Shown here one piece after another: positions 39,080-63,822 of a stretch of DNA of 64,000 nucleotides. The stretch lies in NCBI RefSeq assembly GCF_902686445.1, contig NC_062219.1, positions 112,717,160 to 112,781,159 on the forward strand. The letters run 5' to 3'. The first letter of the stretch is position 1, and the number at the start of each line of letters is the position of its first letter. The notes below the pieces were generated by a model. That model had not been told where the DNA came from and did no database searches. It saw nothing but the letters and a program-made list of their open reading frames with translations. The DNA is from Sciurus carolinensis. Lineage: Eukaryota; Chordata; Mammalia; Rodentia; Sciuridae. Made by a program: the position numbers and the translations under genes.

Positions 39080-39860
39080 TCACTTTGGGAAGTGGGAAGG
39101 CACTTCCGGCGGCAGGAGTAAGGACAGAAAGGAAGAGGAAAGGGCGGAGCAAAGAAGGAGGTGCCGCGCGTTGCCGAGGTGGCACCCGCGGCTCCACCCC
39201 AGCGCTCCAAGGGCCCCCAGCTTTCCGCTAGGTCCGGCGGAAATGAGCGGTGGCTCTGGGCGGGCCGCAGAGCCCCCTGAGCTGGGTGCACGGCGCCACC
39301 AGCAGGGACCAGGCCCCGCCCTGCCACAGGAGACACCGAGGACAGTGGCACGACCCCGGGGCTCTAGGTTCCGCCGCGCCACGCCCCCTGCCCTTCTGCC
39401 TGTCCTGCGGAGGCACGCCCCCTCCTGCCCCGACCCCTTGGGGGGCCCAGGCGGGGCCATAATCTTCGCCAGTCGCCGCCATCGTCTGTGCCGCGTCCCT
39501 CACTCTGCGAAGGACAGGCCTCGCGCAAGGACCCCGGTGGACTTCTGAGGTGGCCTGAGCCCCGCCGCGGCCCCCTGCCCCTACCCTGGACTTTTTCGCG
39601 CACCGAGCCTCGCGCTCATTCCATCTCGCTCCCTGCTTTACCTTGGCACCTCAGGATTCTTTATCTAGCGTAGACCCCTCTCCCATCCTGTCGCGATATC
39701 CCGGCTTCTCATGAGGGTCTTGGTCTGATCGACCAAGCCTCACGCGCCTCACCCACCGGGTCTCCGATGCACCCTGTCTGGGGCCTCGTGGCTCCCCAGC
39801 AGCCTTTCTGGTCCTATTGCTTGGGCTGTAGTGCCTGGGCCCCCGACCCCCTCCTCCCAG
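39080..39860 (+). promoter_or_regulatory. CUL7: CpG-island promoter and noncoding first exon region of CUL7
   Basis: A CpG-rich block begins about 150 nt after the MRPL2 poly(A) signal. It carries an ETS-type site (ACTTCCGG at 39102-39109) and further GGCGGAA-like sequence near 39236. The CUL7 ATG lies 0.5 kb downstream of the block in an exon with a clear acceptor (GTCCCAG|GTG, exon start 40347), so a noncoding exon 1 must lie here. Its donor could not be chosen with confidence. Confidence 0.65.
39102..39109 (+). promoter_or_regulatory. ETS/GABPA-type site in the CUL7 promoter
   Basis: ACTTCCGG is a full match to the ETS core in the orientation and position often seen just upstream of TATA-less starts. 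Confidence 0.5.
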
Positions 39861-40300
39861 CCCGTAGCGCCATGCACTCATACTCCATCACCAGTTCTCT
39901 GGGTCTCAATCCTCTGTGACTCAATCCGGTATTTCAGCCCTTAGAAATAGCACCTCTTTTAATACACACTCGCATTTCCCTCCCCACCCCCCAAACATAC
40001 TTCTGGCTTCACACATACCCTTCCATAGCCTTGGGATTCCGCTTGTAACTCTGAGGCTGCCCTGCCCCACATCTCCCTCTCACTGTTGGAGATCAACTCG
40101 CTCCATGCTGCAGGCCTCTGAGGTCTTCCTTTTGGCCCCCAAATTTTGTTCTTTCAGAACAAATACCCCAGTGTTCCTCCGCCTAGTCCTGGCCCCACCC
40201 AGCCTGCAGCGGACAACTCCTGGGCCCAGCTTTACCCCACCCAGCCCAACAGCTGTTGCCACATTTGTTTCCCCAACTCTTGGGAGGCCTTGATTTCTGA

Positions 40301-53649
<13,349 letters not shown>

Positions 53650-53699
53650 CCCTACAGATGGTCCAGAATAGGTGAGGCTTTCTGGGGGCTTTCTACAGA

Positions 53700-53705
53700 A
53701 ATAAA
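53700..53705 (+). terminator. CUL7: CUL7 poly(A) signal AATAAA
   Basis: AATAAA lies about 51 nt after the CUL7 stop codon, in unique sequence, giving a short 3'UTR. Confidence 0.85.
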
Positions 53706-55029
53706 ACATGGAGTTTGATTATGTGATCTGTTGTTTGGTGACTTCTAAAGCTGAGAGGGGGAGGGGGCTTTCCTGGATGACTGGGAGAGGGAGCCCTCTG
53801 GCACTGAGGCTATCTCCTGCCTTGCCAGAAGTCTTGTTTGTCAAGATGAGGAAGGTGGAATGGGGATCCAGGGAGAGGCAGTCAGATATGTCTTCACAGC
53901 CTGCTCCAGCCAGCGTTAAGTGGACCAGGATAGATCTCAGCTCCTTCTAAGGGTGTGTGCACAGGTTGGTGACCCAAGCCCACCTCGGCCACTAGCCAGA
54001 TGCTTTGTAACTTGGATGGCTATCAAGCATGGTTTCGTTTTCCTTGTTTGTAGTACTGGACCAGTTGCTAAGGGACTGAGGAGTAACAGGTGTGGAAGCA
54101 TTTGACCCAGGGAAGGATTTGCCAGTGAGTTCCTGTTTGGCTGCCACTCCCAGCAGTGAGTGCAATTCACTGATGCCTTCCCTAAGCCTGTCAGGAGAGA
54201 AAAGACTCCTGCAGCCATTACAAGCACCCAGGAACCTGTGTCTTTGATCCAGTGGTTAGAAGCAGACTTAGGAATACAGCCATTATTTCCTCTCATAAGC
54301 TCCTCCATTCCTCTTCTGGTAGAGCAGCACACACTGTCCTGGAATTCCTACCTCCAACTAACCCCCTAAGCAAGCCATGCTGCCATGGGGGAGGTTTGCT
54401 GCCCACTGATTGGCTGATCTGGTCCCACCCACATTGAGGCTGTGCAGAGCAGACTAGGGGACCCAATGCCAGGGGTGGAGTTCTGCATCTTGGCAGGGAC
54501 TGTGGGGAGGAGGGAAGGAGTCCAGGGTTCTTGAAGCTCAGCAGTGACAGGGAGAGAGTTACAGAAGAAAGGAGGGGGAAGAAGGGTGAGGAAGGGTCAG
54601 GTGCTAAGGGAAGACACAGACGCTAGGCAGAAAGAACATAGCCACTTAGGACTGAGATTAGGAATAGTCTATTAAGGGAAAAAGGCAAGGGCCTGGGAAA
54701 GTCAAGGTAATCAAGAGGAAGCAATGGAACAGAGGGCAGGGCATCACCAAAGGACTGAGGGCTTGAATGCTTTGCAGTACTGGCCACAAGGAGATTTTGG
54801 TAGGTCTCATAGCAAGTGCTGGCCCGTGGCTGCCCTGGAGTGGCAGAGAACAGAGAGGCAACAAGCAACAGGCAGGGGCAGTAGTGGGCTCAAGGCATGG
54901 GGTGCTGCAGTTTGGGACTTGGGTGCCTCTCCTTTGTAGCAGAGACCATGCCTTTTATTGATCCAGCCGAGCTAGTGCTCAGGTGCCAGACCCTTCTGAC
55001 CTTCTCTGAACTCTATTCCCTTGTGAAGG

Positions 55030-55545
55030 TTAATCTGAATTGTCAACTTGGGTTAAGAGATGCCTAAGATTAAGAGGCTTCTGGGTGTCTCAATGAGGGT
55101 GTTTCTGGGAATGATTTGCATGTGGGAGAGCAAAGTGTCACTTGCCTACCCTAAGTGTGGGCAGCAGTCCAGTAGGTTGGGGGCTTAGATGGAACAAAAG
55201 CTGGAAGAACAAGGAAGCAACAGCAGACACAGATCAATTCTTGAGAAGGTTCTTTGATTGCTATTGCAATTGCCTGAGGACATCAGACACCATTTCCTTC
55301 ACTCTGCCAAAGCACATTCTAACCAAGGATTCTCCAGGGAATTTCCTTTAGTCCCAAATTGGGACTAATCACTGATCCCTATTGTTCTGAGGCTCCAGTT
55401 CTTGAACTGAGCAGGTACTGGTTCCTCTAGCTCTCCAGCCTGCAGATGACCTCTGTGGGACTATTCACCTTCTAGTCAGGTAAGCCAATTTAATAAATTC
55501 CCTTTTATAATCAAATCTACATCCATAATACACCCCTGCTGTGGG
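55030..55545. mobile_element. Ancient interspersed repeat, family not named
   Basis: ATCTGAATTGTCAACTTGGG, CTGGGTGTCTCAATGAGGGT and GTTTCTGGGAATG resemble a widespread mammalian repeat (possibly LTR-derived), but I cannot name it with confidence. Confidence 0.4.
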
Positions 55546-55777
55546 CTCTAATACCCAGGCCAGTATACACCACACATGTGGACAGTGGACTTTCTTGTAT
55601 GGCCAACCCCACCCCACATCCTGCCACTGACTCCATGGTTTACTGCATTAACTGAGCTGTACATCCTGAACTCATGCACTAGCTCAATCCTTTAAGCATT
55701 CTATAGCCACCCAACCCCTCGGTATCCCAGATGTTCCTGGTTCTTCTGCAATGGACTAAGTCTCCATTCAGCAATTT

Positions 55778-56035
55778 TTTTAGGGGGGAGGGTGGTGCGG
55801 GAGATCAAATCCAGGGCCCTGTGCATACTAAGTGCTCTACCATTGACCTACACACCCTAGTCCTCCAAAAAATTTTTCTTTGTACTCACTTGAGTCACAT
55901 TCATAGCCCTCCATCCCTTTTTTTGATACAGGGTCTCACTAAATTGCTGAGGCTGGCTTTGAACTTGCCATCCTCCTTCCTCAGCCTCTCAAGCAACTGG
56001 AATTATAGGCATGTGTCACCACACCCAGCCAGCCC
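55778..56035 (-). mobile_element. Composite B1/ID SINE
   Basis: GGGGAGGGTGGTGCGGGAGA ... GGAATTATAGGCATGTGTCA. Confidence 0.8.
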
Positions 56036-56379
56036 TCTAAAAATTCACACCAGTTTTGGCCCCAAAACCTCTGACCTTGGTACAGCATCTGTGTTGTCCA
56101 CACTCCACAGCACACAATTCACCCATCCCAACTCTGGCCTAGTTGACTTGTGGGAATCCAGGGGAGTAGGTGACTTAGGTATGACCCACCCTATTACAAG
56201 CACCAGGCCGACCTGACCTCCTCTGCCCTCAGGATCATCCATCCCATGAGAGCAGACAGTTGCCTTAATTTCTAAGGTAACTCAAGAGACAGAAGTATGT
56301 TATTCTCATGTCCACCCCTGCTCCTTTGTGAGGCTATCCTCACAGCCACATTCCCTAGGTCCCCAGAGCTAGTTAGGGG

Positions 56380-56545
56380 CCTTGGCACAGTGACACATGC
56401 CCTGTAACCCTAGGAACTTGGGAGGCTGAGGCAGAATACAAGTTCCAGGCCAATCTGAGCAATTTCATTCAAAATGAAAAGGGTTAGAGATGTAGCTCAA
56501 AGGTAAAGCATCCCAGGGTTCAATTTCCAGTATGGGGATGGGGGA
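56380..56545 (+). mobile_element. Composite B1/ID SINE, diverged
   Basis: GGCACAGTGACACATGCCCT ... GAGATGTAGCTCAAAGGTAA. Confidence 0.77.
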
Positions 56546-56599
56546 TCCTATGATGGTTACTCTTATCTGACAATCTCAAGACTTAGAAGGGGAAAACAC

Positions 56600-56872
56600 A
56601 TACACACATTTTGACTCCATCTATATAAAGTGTCCCAAATAGGCAATTCTATAGACACAGGTAACAGACGGTTACTGCCTAAGGCTGGGAGAAAGGAAGG
56701 AAATGGAAGATGACCACTAAAGGGCATAGGGTTTCTTTTTGAGGTTTCAAAAGTATTCTCACATTGTGGTAATGGTTGCACAATTTTGTTACTGTACTAA
56801 AAACTACTATTTACCTTGAAGGCATAAATTTTAAGGTGTCTGAATTACATTTCAATAAAGTTATTACCCAAA
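56600..56872 (+). mobile_element. L1M-type LINE 3' end
   Basis: CCATCTATATAAAGTGTCCC, GTTTCTTTTTGAGG, GGTAATGGTTGCACAATTTT, ACTAAAAACTACTATTTACC, then AATAAAG. Confidence 0.75.
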
Positions 56873-57341
56873 ACAAAAAACCCTCAAATGAAGCAAGTTT
56901 CCCAGTGTCTCCTCTGGGTCCTTGTTGAAGGGTGAAGGAGGCAGTCTGAAGGCCTGGGGTGGCCAGTACTTACTTGGACATTTATGTGTTCTGATCACCA
57001 GCCATCTGGGAAACTCCCCACAACTCTAGACAGAAGACTCCTCCCACCATGTAAAAGACTAGATTCCGGCTTTTCCAGCCCACCTTACAGCCATGTGACC
57101 AAGGCCTGGATAATCAGAACAAAGCAGGAGAAAGTGGAGAGTACATTTCGGTGACATCAAGGCACCTTCATATCAACATTCTGGTTCTGAGACAGAGTTA
57201 CAGAGTATTTTTAATTACTAGACTTTATCCTTGCCTTCTTCCCCCCAATTTGGAGCTTCTCTCCAGCATTCTTAGTAGTTCTGATAGTTGGATAAAGTTT
57301 TCTGCTTTTAATCAGTCAGAATCCATTTAAAATAGAATCCA

Positions 57342-57406
57342 GGGGCCGGGGAGATAGCTCAGTCGGTAGAGTGCTTGCCCAGGCCCTGGGTTCGATCCCC
57401 AGCACC

Positions 57407-57438
<32 letters not shown>
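57342..57438 (+). mobile_element. ID-type SINE, internally deleted, long A tail
   Basis: The A box and B box (GGGTTCGATCCCCAGCACCC) are intact but the anticodon-arm region is missing; about 31 A follow. Approximate duplicates AATCCATT..A.ATAGAA flank it. Confidence 0.88.
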
Positions 57439-57441
<3 letters not shown>

Positions 57442-57624
57442 ATTGAAGATAGAACTGACACTCGATACCAGGGACCCTGTAGCACTCTCCTGGCAAGACA
57501 AATTACACTGGTAGCTATGGTCCTAGGCTTATAATCATGGGAGAAAAGCATTCCACAGCTTCCATTTCTAACATCAGGACATCTTTCTCCCACTCCAGAG
57601 ACATCAAGCAATAGATACATTTTA

Positions 57625-57902
57625 TTTTCCTTTTTGTGGTACTACAGATACTCTATAACTAAGACACATTCCCAGCCCCAGCCCCTTTTTATCTTGGGTC
57701 CTAAGAATTAAACCCAAAGGTGCTTTACCACAAAGTTAGATCCCTGGCCCTTTTTATTTTTTTAATTTTGAGACAGAATCTAACTAGGTTGTTTGGTGCT
57801 TGGCTAAATTGCTGATGTTGGCTTTGAACTTGGGATCCTCATACCACAAGCCTCCCCAGCCACTGGGATTACAGGCGTGTGCTACTGCTCCGAGTTCAGC
57901 AA
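57625..57902 (-). mobile_element. Composite B1/ID SINE plus ID-like fragment
   Basis: TTTTTGTGGTACTACAGATA, then ATTAAACCCAAAGGTGCTTT ... GGGATTACAGGCGTGTGCTA. Confidence 0.77.
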
Positions 57903-58475
57903 AGCTTTATGTCCCTACCTCCTACTTCCTCTTACATTTAAAACCAAGTAAGTTATGTGACTGGTTCACCTTTAAATAACTAATTTTTTCAGGACCCAGA
58001 TTTAAGTAGGAGAATCTGATCTGACTTCTCACTTGTAGAAATTTAGGGCTGGTTGCTTATCTCTGTAAATGGCCCACTAATAGAGCTCTAGGTATTCCAC
58101 AAAACAGCAACATAATAAATAATTAACAACAGAAATGTTTATGAAATGATTCCTATATAATAAAGTTCAAGGCCTGTAGCCACAGACTTCATGACCCCTT
58201 TTCTTTAGTACCAGAATCACTGGTTTAAGTCAAGGATGGCAGAAAGGCAGAAGGACATAATGAAGCAGATCCAAATACAGTCAGTGTGGCATAGCAAAAG
58301 GCTGAGCTACTCTTCTTGTCCTGCTCTAGGGGGAGTCCAAGAGCTCTAATCTTCTGAGTTCAAGGTTGGCTGTGATCCTTGCCCTTGAACAGCAAAGAAC
58401 CTGGAGGATGAGCCCATGATCCATGTCTCCACAGATCCTTGTCTCCCTAAGCAGTGGTAGACAGATGACAGTTCA

Positions 58476-61400
58476 TTAGTACTCTCTGCTCAAAGGAAGA
58501 TGTCTCTTGTCCTTGCCTGCATTTCGGTGCCTCTTTCGACTCAAGAAACTCTCCAGCTTCTTGCTGCGCTTCAGCTCCTTGAACTTCTCAGCTAGGACCA
58601 ACTGACGCTGCTCAGCTAGATTACAAGAAGAAACCAAATTGGTGAGCAAAGGAGGAAGCCCCCCTTTTCCTTTTCCCTGGTCAGTAATTTCCAGCCTCAT
58701 GCTGAGATATGTGAGTTGTCTGGAGCTCACTGATGTGTGTGAGCAAGCCAATATTTTCATGTGTGTGGTACCAGGGCTTGAACCCAGGGTCTAATGCATG
58801 CTAGGGAAGCACTCTACCACTGAGCTACATACCCAGCTTAAGCCAACTTTTTGTATGACCCAGTCTTACTCAACTAAACCAACTGTGAATTCCTTCTATG
58901 TGCCTTACCCAGCATGCATGTGTTGGGGGTGAATAAAAGCATCAATCGCTGTCATAATCTAATTAGGGATAAAAGAATGGTTACAAATAACTCTTCCTTA
59001 CTATTCCACTTTCCTCCAAGTTATTGTGGGATCCAGCCTTCATGCATTTTTTTTTTCTTTTTTTTTAATTTGGTGATTTAACCCAGGGTCATTTAACCAC
59101 TGAGCTGCATCTCTAACTCTTTAAAAAAAACTTTTTTTGAGACAGGGTCTCACTAAGTTGCTTAGGCTGGCCTCAAACTTTCGATCCTCCTGCCTCAGAC
59201 TCCCAAGTCACTGGGATTATACTCCATGAATTTTTAAAGGGGCTCATGGACTCCCAACACAGTACCCTGCCACTATGGCCTCTGTACCCACCCTATAGTC
59301 AGTTGGCAAGAGTTGTGCCCCACTCACATTTCTTCAGAAAGTATGGTCGATGACCCTGCTGAGCCTGAGTCCGCCGCTCCTGCTTCAGGGCCAGGCGTAG
59401 TTCCTGTTGCCGCTTTCGTTCCTGCTGTGCCATTTCTTGCTGTTCCTGAGAACCAAAGATGAGGTGGAATAAGATGGCATGAACTACTGCCTTTAACCAT
59501 GCTCACTACCCACCTGCTGTATCATCTACGCACCATTCGCTGAAGCAGCTGCTGTAGTTTCTCATGCTCCTCCCCTGAATGGTGCTTCTTCAACTGTTTT
59601 TTCACAAGCTCCACATTGGAAAATCAATCATATGGTAAGCATTCTGTAAATGTTAGCTAAAAGTCTGTGCCAAACATTTTTCTAAGAAGTTTACAAAATG
59701 ACACAGGAATTTTATCTTCATTTCATGTGTGTGTGGTGCTGGGGATGGAACCCACAACTTCACATGGCTAATAAAGCCCAAGTTCTACCACAGAGCTACA
59801 GCCCCAGCCCTTATTATCCTTTTCATGATTTAAAAGCTAAAGCAATGTTAAGTGAAACAAGTCAGGCACAAAAAGACAAAAACTTCATGTTTTCTTGTTC
59901 TCACCTTTTTAAAAAGTTTTTTAAAATTTTTCTTAGTTGTAGATGGACATATCTTTGTTTTTCACATAGTGCCAAGAATTGAATCTAGTGCCTCACGCAT
60001 GCTAGGTGAGTGCTCTACCATGAGCCACAATCCTAGTCCCTTGTTCTCTTATATGTGGAAGCTAAAGCTGATCTCAAAGAACAGCCTGTGAAGGGTGTAG
60101 GGTAGGGAGGGACAGAGAGAGGATGGTTAACAGGTATAGGGGTGTAGCTGGGCTGGGCAGAGTGGTGCACACCTGTAATCCCAGCTACTCAGGAGGCTGA
60201 GGCAGGAGGATCACAAGTTTGAAGTCACTCCAGGCAATTTTGCAAGACCCTGTCTCAAAATAAAGATTTTAAAGAGGACTGCAGTTGTAGCTCAATGGTA
60301 GGGCCCCCCAGGATTCAATCCCAAGTACCACAGAGCGGGAAAAAAAAGGTGGGGAGGGTGTAGATGGAAGATGACTTCCAAGGCTCTATAGCATAGCAGG
60401 ATAACTACCGTTGACAACAATGAACTGAAAGTTTCAAACTAGACCATAGAGGGCTGGAGTTGTGGCTCAGTGATAGAGCGCTTGCCTGGCATGTGTGAGG
60501 CCCTGGGTTCAATCCTCAGCACCACATATAAATAAATAAAATAAAAAGATCCACTGACGACCAAAAAATATTAAAAAAAAAAAAAAAAAAAAAGAATCCA
60601 TAGAATTTTTAATGTTCCCAAGAACAACAACAAAAAAAAAATGTTGCAGGTGAAAAATATGCCAATTATTGATCTGACCATTATACATTGAATATGTGTA
60701 CTGAAATGCCACACTATATCCCATAAACATGTATAATTACTATGTCAATTTTAAAAGGTTTTAATTTTAAAAAAGTAAAGCTTCCTGCTAAACGACACAG
60801 TAGTGCATGACTGTAATCCCAGCAGCTCAGAAGGCTGAGGCAGGAGATCACAAGTTCAAAGCCAGCCTCAGCAAAAGCTAGGCCCTAAGCAACTCAGTGA
60901 GGCCCTGTGTCTAAATAAAATACAAAATAGGGCTAAGGATGTGGCTCAGTAGTCAAGTACCCCTGAGTTCAACCCCTGGTACCACCCCCTTCTAAAAAGT
61001 AAATCTTCCTGTTCTCCTCTGCCTCCTCTCTAACCTCTGTCCTGGTTTCCCACACCTCAAAAATACTCAAGAACTGATGTCAAGCTGCATACCTCTTTCT
61101 CTTTCGCTCTGATGTCATTTAAGAATTGATATGTTTTGTCAAATACCTCAGGATTATATTCTCCTGACAGATCATCAAAGCGGGGGTCCCGGGCCACCTT
61201 TGAAAAGAGCACAGAGACTATAAAACACTGCTCAGTTTCCTCTCACTGAGAAACTGCTTCCTGCCTCTTCCTTACCTTCTTACTGACTGGGACAACCTGA
61301 CGTAAAAATGGCACTCGAACCTTGGCTGACATTTCCAGAGGCCTATGAAGAAAATTATAAGGACGGGTCAAGGAGACTCCACTCTTGGTCAAAGGCTTCC

Positions 61401-63822
61401 CATCTGCCACCCAAGAAAACAGGCACCTAGCTGGGCACAGCAGCACATGCCAGTAATCTCAGCTACTTGGGATGCTGAGGCAGGAGGATTGCAAGTTCAA
61501 GGCCAGCCTGGACAACTTAGTGAGACCCTGTCTCAAAATTTAAAAAGGGGACTGGGGATATAGCTCAGTTGGTAGAGTGCCTGCCTTGCATGCACAAAGC
61601 CCTGGGTTCAATCCCCAGCACTGCAAAAAAATAAAATAAAATAAAATAAAAAGGGCTGGGGATGCAGCTCAGTAGTAATGCATCCCTGAGTTCAATCACC
61701 AGTACCACGTTAAAAAAAAAAAAAAAAGAGGGAAAGCAAGCAGACCCCTATTCCCCTATTCAAGGTCCTGGGTATCCAACTCCTAGGACAGGTCTTACTC
61801 CTTACCTGTGCTTATCTGCAACACATGCATTTTGGATAGGTGGTCTAGAACCTTGCTTCTTAGTGATGTTTCCAGCTACCAATTGTTTGTATGTCTTAGT
61901 TCCCACCTGGTTCTGCAATTTCAACAGTTCCTCAAATGACATGTCAGCTATACCTGCAAAAGTGGGGATGATTACACAACTCAGCTTAGTATCTCCCTAT
62001 GCAGTAAAGACATCTCATTCCCATTCCTCAGATCCACTCCAACTTTGCCATCAGAACAATCATTATTATAAGTCCTAGATAGCACAGGTGTAATGATGAT
62101 GTTTCAATAATACTTAACTCTTCAAATATTTCAGCTACATGGAGCCTCATCTTACTAACAAAGATATAGGGCTGCTGGGTGAGGTAATTCCAGTGAATCA
62201 GGAGGCTGAGGCAGAAGGATCATAAGTTTGAAGCCAGGGTCAGCAACTTAAGAGAGACCCTAAACAATTTAGCAAGACCTGGTCTCAAAATAAAAAAGGC
62301 TGGGCTGGGGAGATAGCTCAGTCAGTAGAGTGCTTGCCTTGCAAGCATAAGGCCCTGGATTCCATCCCCAGCACCGCAAAACAAACAAACAAACAAAATA
62401 ATAAAAAAGGCTGGGAATATGGCTCAGTAGTTAAGCACAGGAAGGAAGGAAGGAAGGGGAGGGAGAGTGAGGGAGGGGGAGGGGGGAGAGAGGGGGAGAG
62501 AGGGGGAGAGAGGGGGAGAGAGGGGGAGAGAGGGGGAGAGAGGGGGAGAGAGGGGGAGAGAGGGGGAGAGATCAACTTAGCCACACCCTCAGCAACCTAG
62601 GAAGATTCTGTCTCAAAATAAAAAGTACTAGGGACATAGCTCAGTAGTAAAGTGCCCTTGAGTTCAGTCCTCAGTACTAGGAAAAAACAAAGGTGTAGCA
62701 CCAGCGATCAACCAAACCATAGGACAGTCCCTCCCCACCCCTTTCTCCTCTTTTAAATTATTCCTTCATGGGTTACCCCACAAGAGTAACCTCACTTGGT
62801 TACCACTGCCATACTCTCACCATCTTAACTGGTCTCCCAACCACCAATCTTATTCTTCTCAGAGCTATCTTTCCCACTTCAGCCTGAGAGATCAAAACAA
62901 AAATGACCTTATCACTTCTGCACATAAACTTCACATCATGTCACTTCTGAACTCAAAGCTCCCCAATCCTACTCAGAGTAAAAGTCATTTCTTATGAAGG
63001 TCTGAAAGCACCCTGTAATGTCTCTCCTAATAATGTTTCACTCCTCTTCAGTCAATCGGCCTCCAACAGTTCCTGAGCACTAAAGCATGGTCTCACCCAG
63101 GTTCTGTGCACTTGACGTTGCCTCTGCTTGGTACACTTCTCCCAGATGTATTACTTGCTCCCTCACCTCCTTCAAGCCTTTTCTGAATTACCACCTTCCC
63201 AGGGAGGCTTTCTCTGACTACCTTACTAAAAGTTGCAACCCCTCACCTGATTTCTCTTCAAAGCCTTTAATGCTTTCAAAATTGACATATAATCCGGATA
63301 CCCAAAAATTCACCGTTTCAGAGTATAAGTTCAGGGTTTTAATGTAAAATTTGTTAGCCTTTTCTTCCTACTGTCCTTTCAGAAAAGTAGCTGCATGAGA
63401 AGCGTTTGCTGACTTCATTACCGTATTCCCCTGCAGCCCTAACTCAGCTTGCACACTGATGTTTACTAAACTCGCAATTTGATTAAGACTTCCCCAGAAA
63501 ATCGAGGCCTGTCCTGGCTTCATGTTATTGAACGTGCGTTTTCTCCTTGCGGGAAACCCCTCATCCGGCTTTTAAGAAACCGCTCATAATGTTCTAAGCC
63601 CAGAAGCACCCAACCTCCGATTTTCCACCGCATGGCGAGCGCTCACTGAAACTTCCAAGTTTACCCCCGCCAGGCCGCAGCAGCACTCCCTTTCACCGCC
63701 GACCCCGCGCCCTCACCGCTCGACAGGTCGCGGGCCGCGGCCCGAAGCTCCACGCCCTCGCCCTCCGGAGACCCAAGCGGACGCCTGACTGCAACGCCAG
63801 CGCGCGGACGGGTCCCCAGCAT
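58476..63822 (-). CDS. RRP36: RRP36, ribosomal RNA processing protein 36 homologue (7 coding exons, complete)
   Basis: RRP36 is a nucleolar component of the 90S pre-ribosome/SSU processome needed for early cleavages toward 18S rRNA. Coding exons in transcript order: 63822-63717, 61953-61806, 61342-61276, 61197-61093, 59608-59534, 59445-59328, 58615-58476. They sum to 759 nt (252 residues plus stop); human is about 259, the difference being in the fast-evolving N-terminus. Recognisable stretches are MSFEELLKLQNQVGTKTYKQ, PLEMSAKVRVPFLRQVVPVS, VARDPRFDDLSGEYNPEVFD, a long Lys/Glu/Gln-rich helix and a basic tail ending RHLPLSREY. The start ATG at 63822 has G at -3. The acceptor of coding exon 5 is weak (GTGGAG|CTT), but the frame and length (75 nt) require it. 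Confidence 0.95.
58760..58842 (-). mobile_element. ID-type SINE
   Basis: GTGTGGTACCAGGGCTTGAA ... CACTCTACCACTGAGCTACA. Confidence 0.82.
59045..59222 (-). mobile_element. Composite B1/ID SINE
   Basis: TTTGGTGATTTAACCCAGGG ... TCCCAAGTCACTGGGATTAT. Confidence 0.82.
59725..59815 (-). mobile_element. ID-type SINE
   Basis: GTGTGGTGCTGGGGATGGAA ... CCACAGAGCTACAGCCCCAG. Confidence 0.82.
59913..60045 (-). mobile_element. Extended ID SINE
   Basis: TTCTTAGTTGTAGATGGACA tail, then the ID head in reverse. Confidence 0.8.
60150..60345 (+). mobile_element. Composite B1/ID SINE
   Basis: GCTGGGCAGAGTGGTGCACA ... GCAGTTGTAGCTCAATGGTA. Confidence 0.86.
60450..60595 (+). mobile_element. Extended ID SINE
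   Basis: GGAGTTGTGGCTCAGTGATA, tail AAAAGATCCACTGACGACCA, A run. Confidence 0.86.
60788..61005 (+). mobile_element. Composite B1/ID SINE
   Basis: GACTGTAATCCCAGCAGCTC ... GGATGTGGCTCAGTAGTCAA. Confidence 0.86.
61428..61730 (+). mobile_element. Composite SINE with full ID arm, followed by a second ID arm
   Basis: B1 arm from 61430, complete ID arm (GATATAGCTCAGTTGGTAGA) to about 61625, (AATAA)n, then another ID-like arm (GGATGCAGCTCAGTAGTAAT). Confidence 0.85.
62165..62450 (+). mobile_element. Composite SINE interrupted by a nested ID SINE
   Basis: The B1 arm ends at about 62299. A complete ID (GAGATAGCTCAGTCAGTAGA) occupies about 62303-62400. The outer ID arm resumes at 62405 (GGCTGGGAATATGGCTCAGT). 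Confidence 0.83.
62440..62571. repeat. G-rich minisatellite, 10-bp unit, with GGAA repeats
   Basis: (GGAA)n and GGGA-rich start, then eight perfect copies of AGGGGGAGAG at 62491-62570, in RRP36 intron 1. It continues the 3' end of the interrupted SINE. Confidence 0.92.
62580..62690 (+). mobile_element. ID arm fragment (resumed composite SINE)
   Basis: GAAGATTCTGTCTCAAAATA ... GGACATAGCTCAGTAGTAAA ... AGTACTAGG and A run. Confidence 0.78.
62805..63365 (+). mobile_element. L2 LINE fragment in RRP36 intron 1
   Basis: TTAACTGGTCTCCC, CTGTAATGTCTCTCC, TTGCCTCTGCTTGGTACACT, CCCAGGGAGGCTTTCTCTGA match the L2 3' region. Confidence 0.75.

Larger units (their letters stand above)
53706..58475. other. 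CUL7-RRP36 intergenic region
   Basis: About 4.8 kb between two convergent genes. I see SINEs, an L1 3' end and a diffuse ancient repeat, plus unique stretches (53.7-55.0 kb, 56.9-57.3 kb, 57.9-58.4 kb) without a recognisable gene. The open frames are short and resemble nothing I know. No clear AATAAA for RRP36 was found on the minus strand after its stop; CATAAA and TTTAAA variants occur. Confidence 0.6.

Noticed and set aside
62318..62600. Open frames made of Ser/Pro/Leu or Gly/Glu/Arg repeats
   Set aside because: They are translations of the AGGGGGAGAG minisatellite and nearby SINEs.
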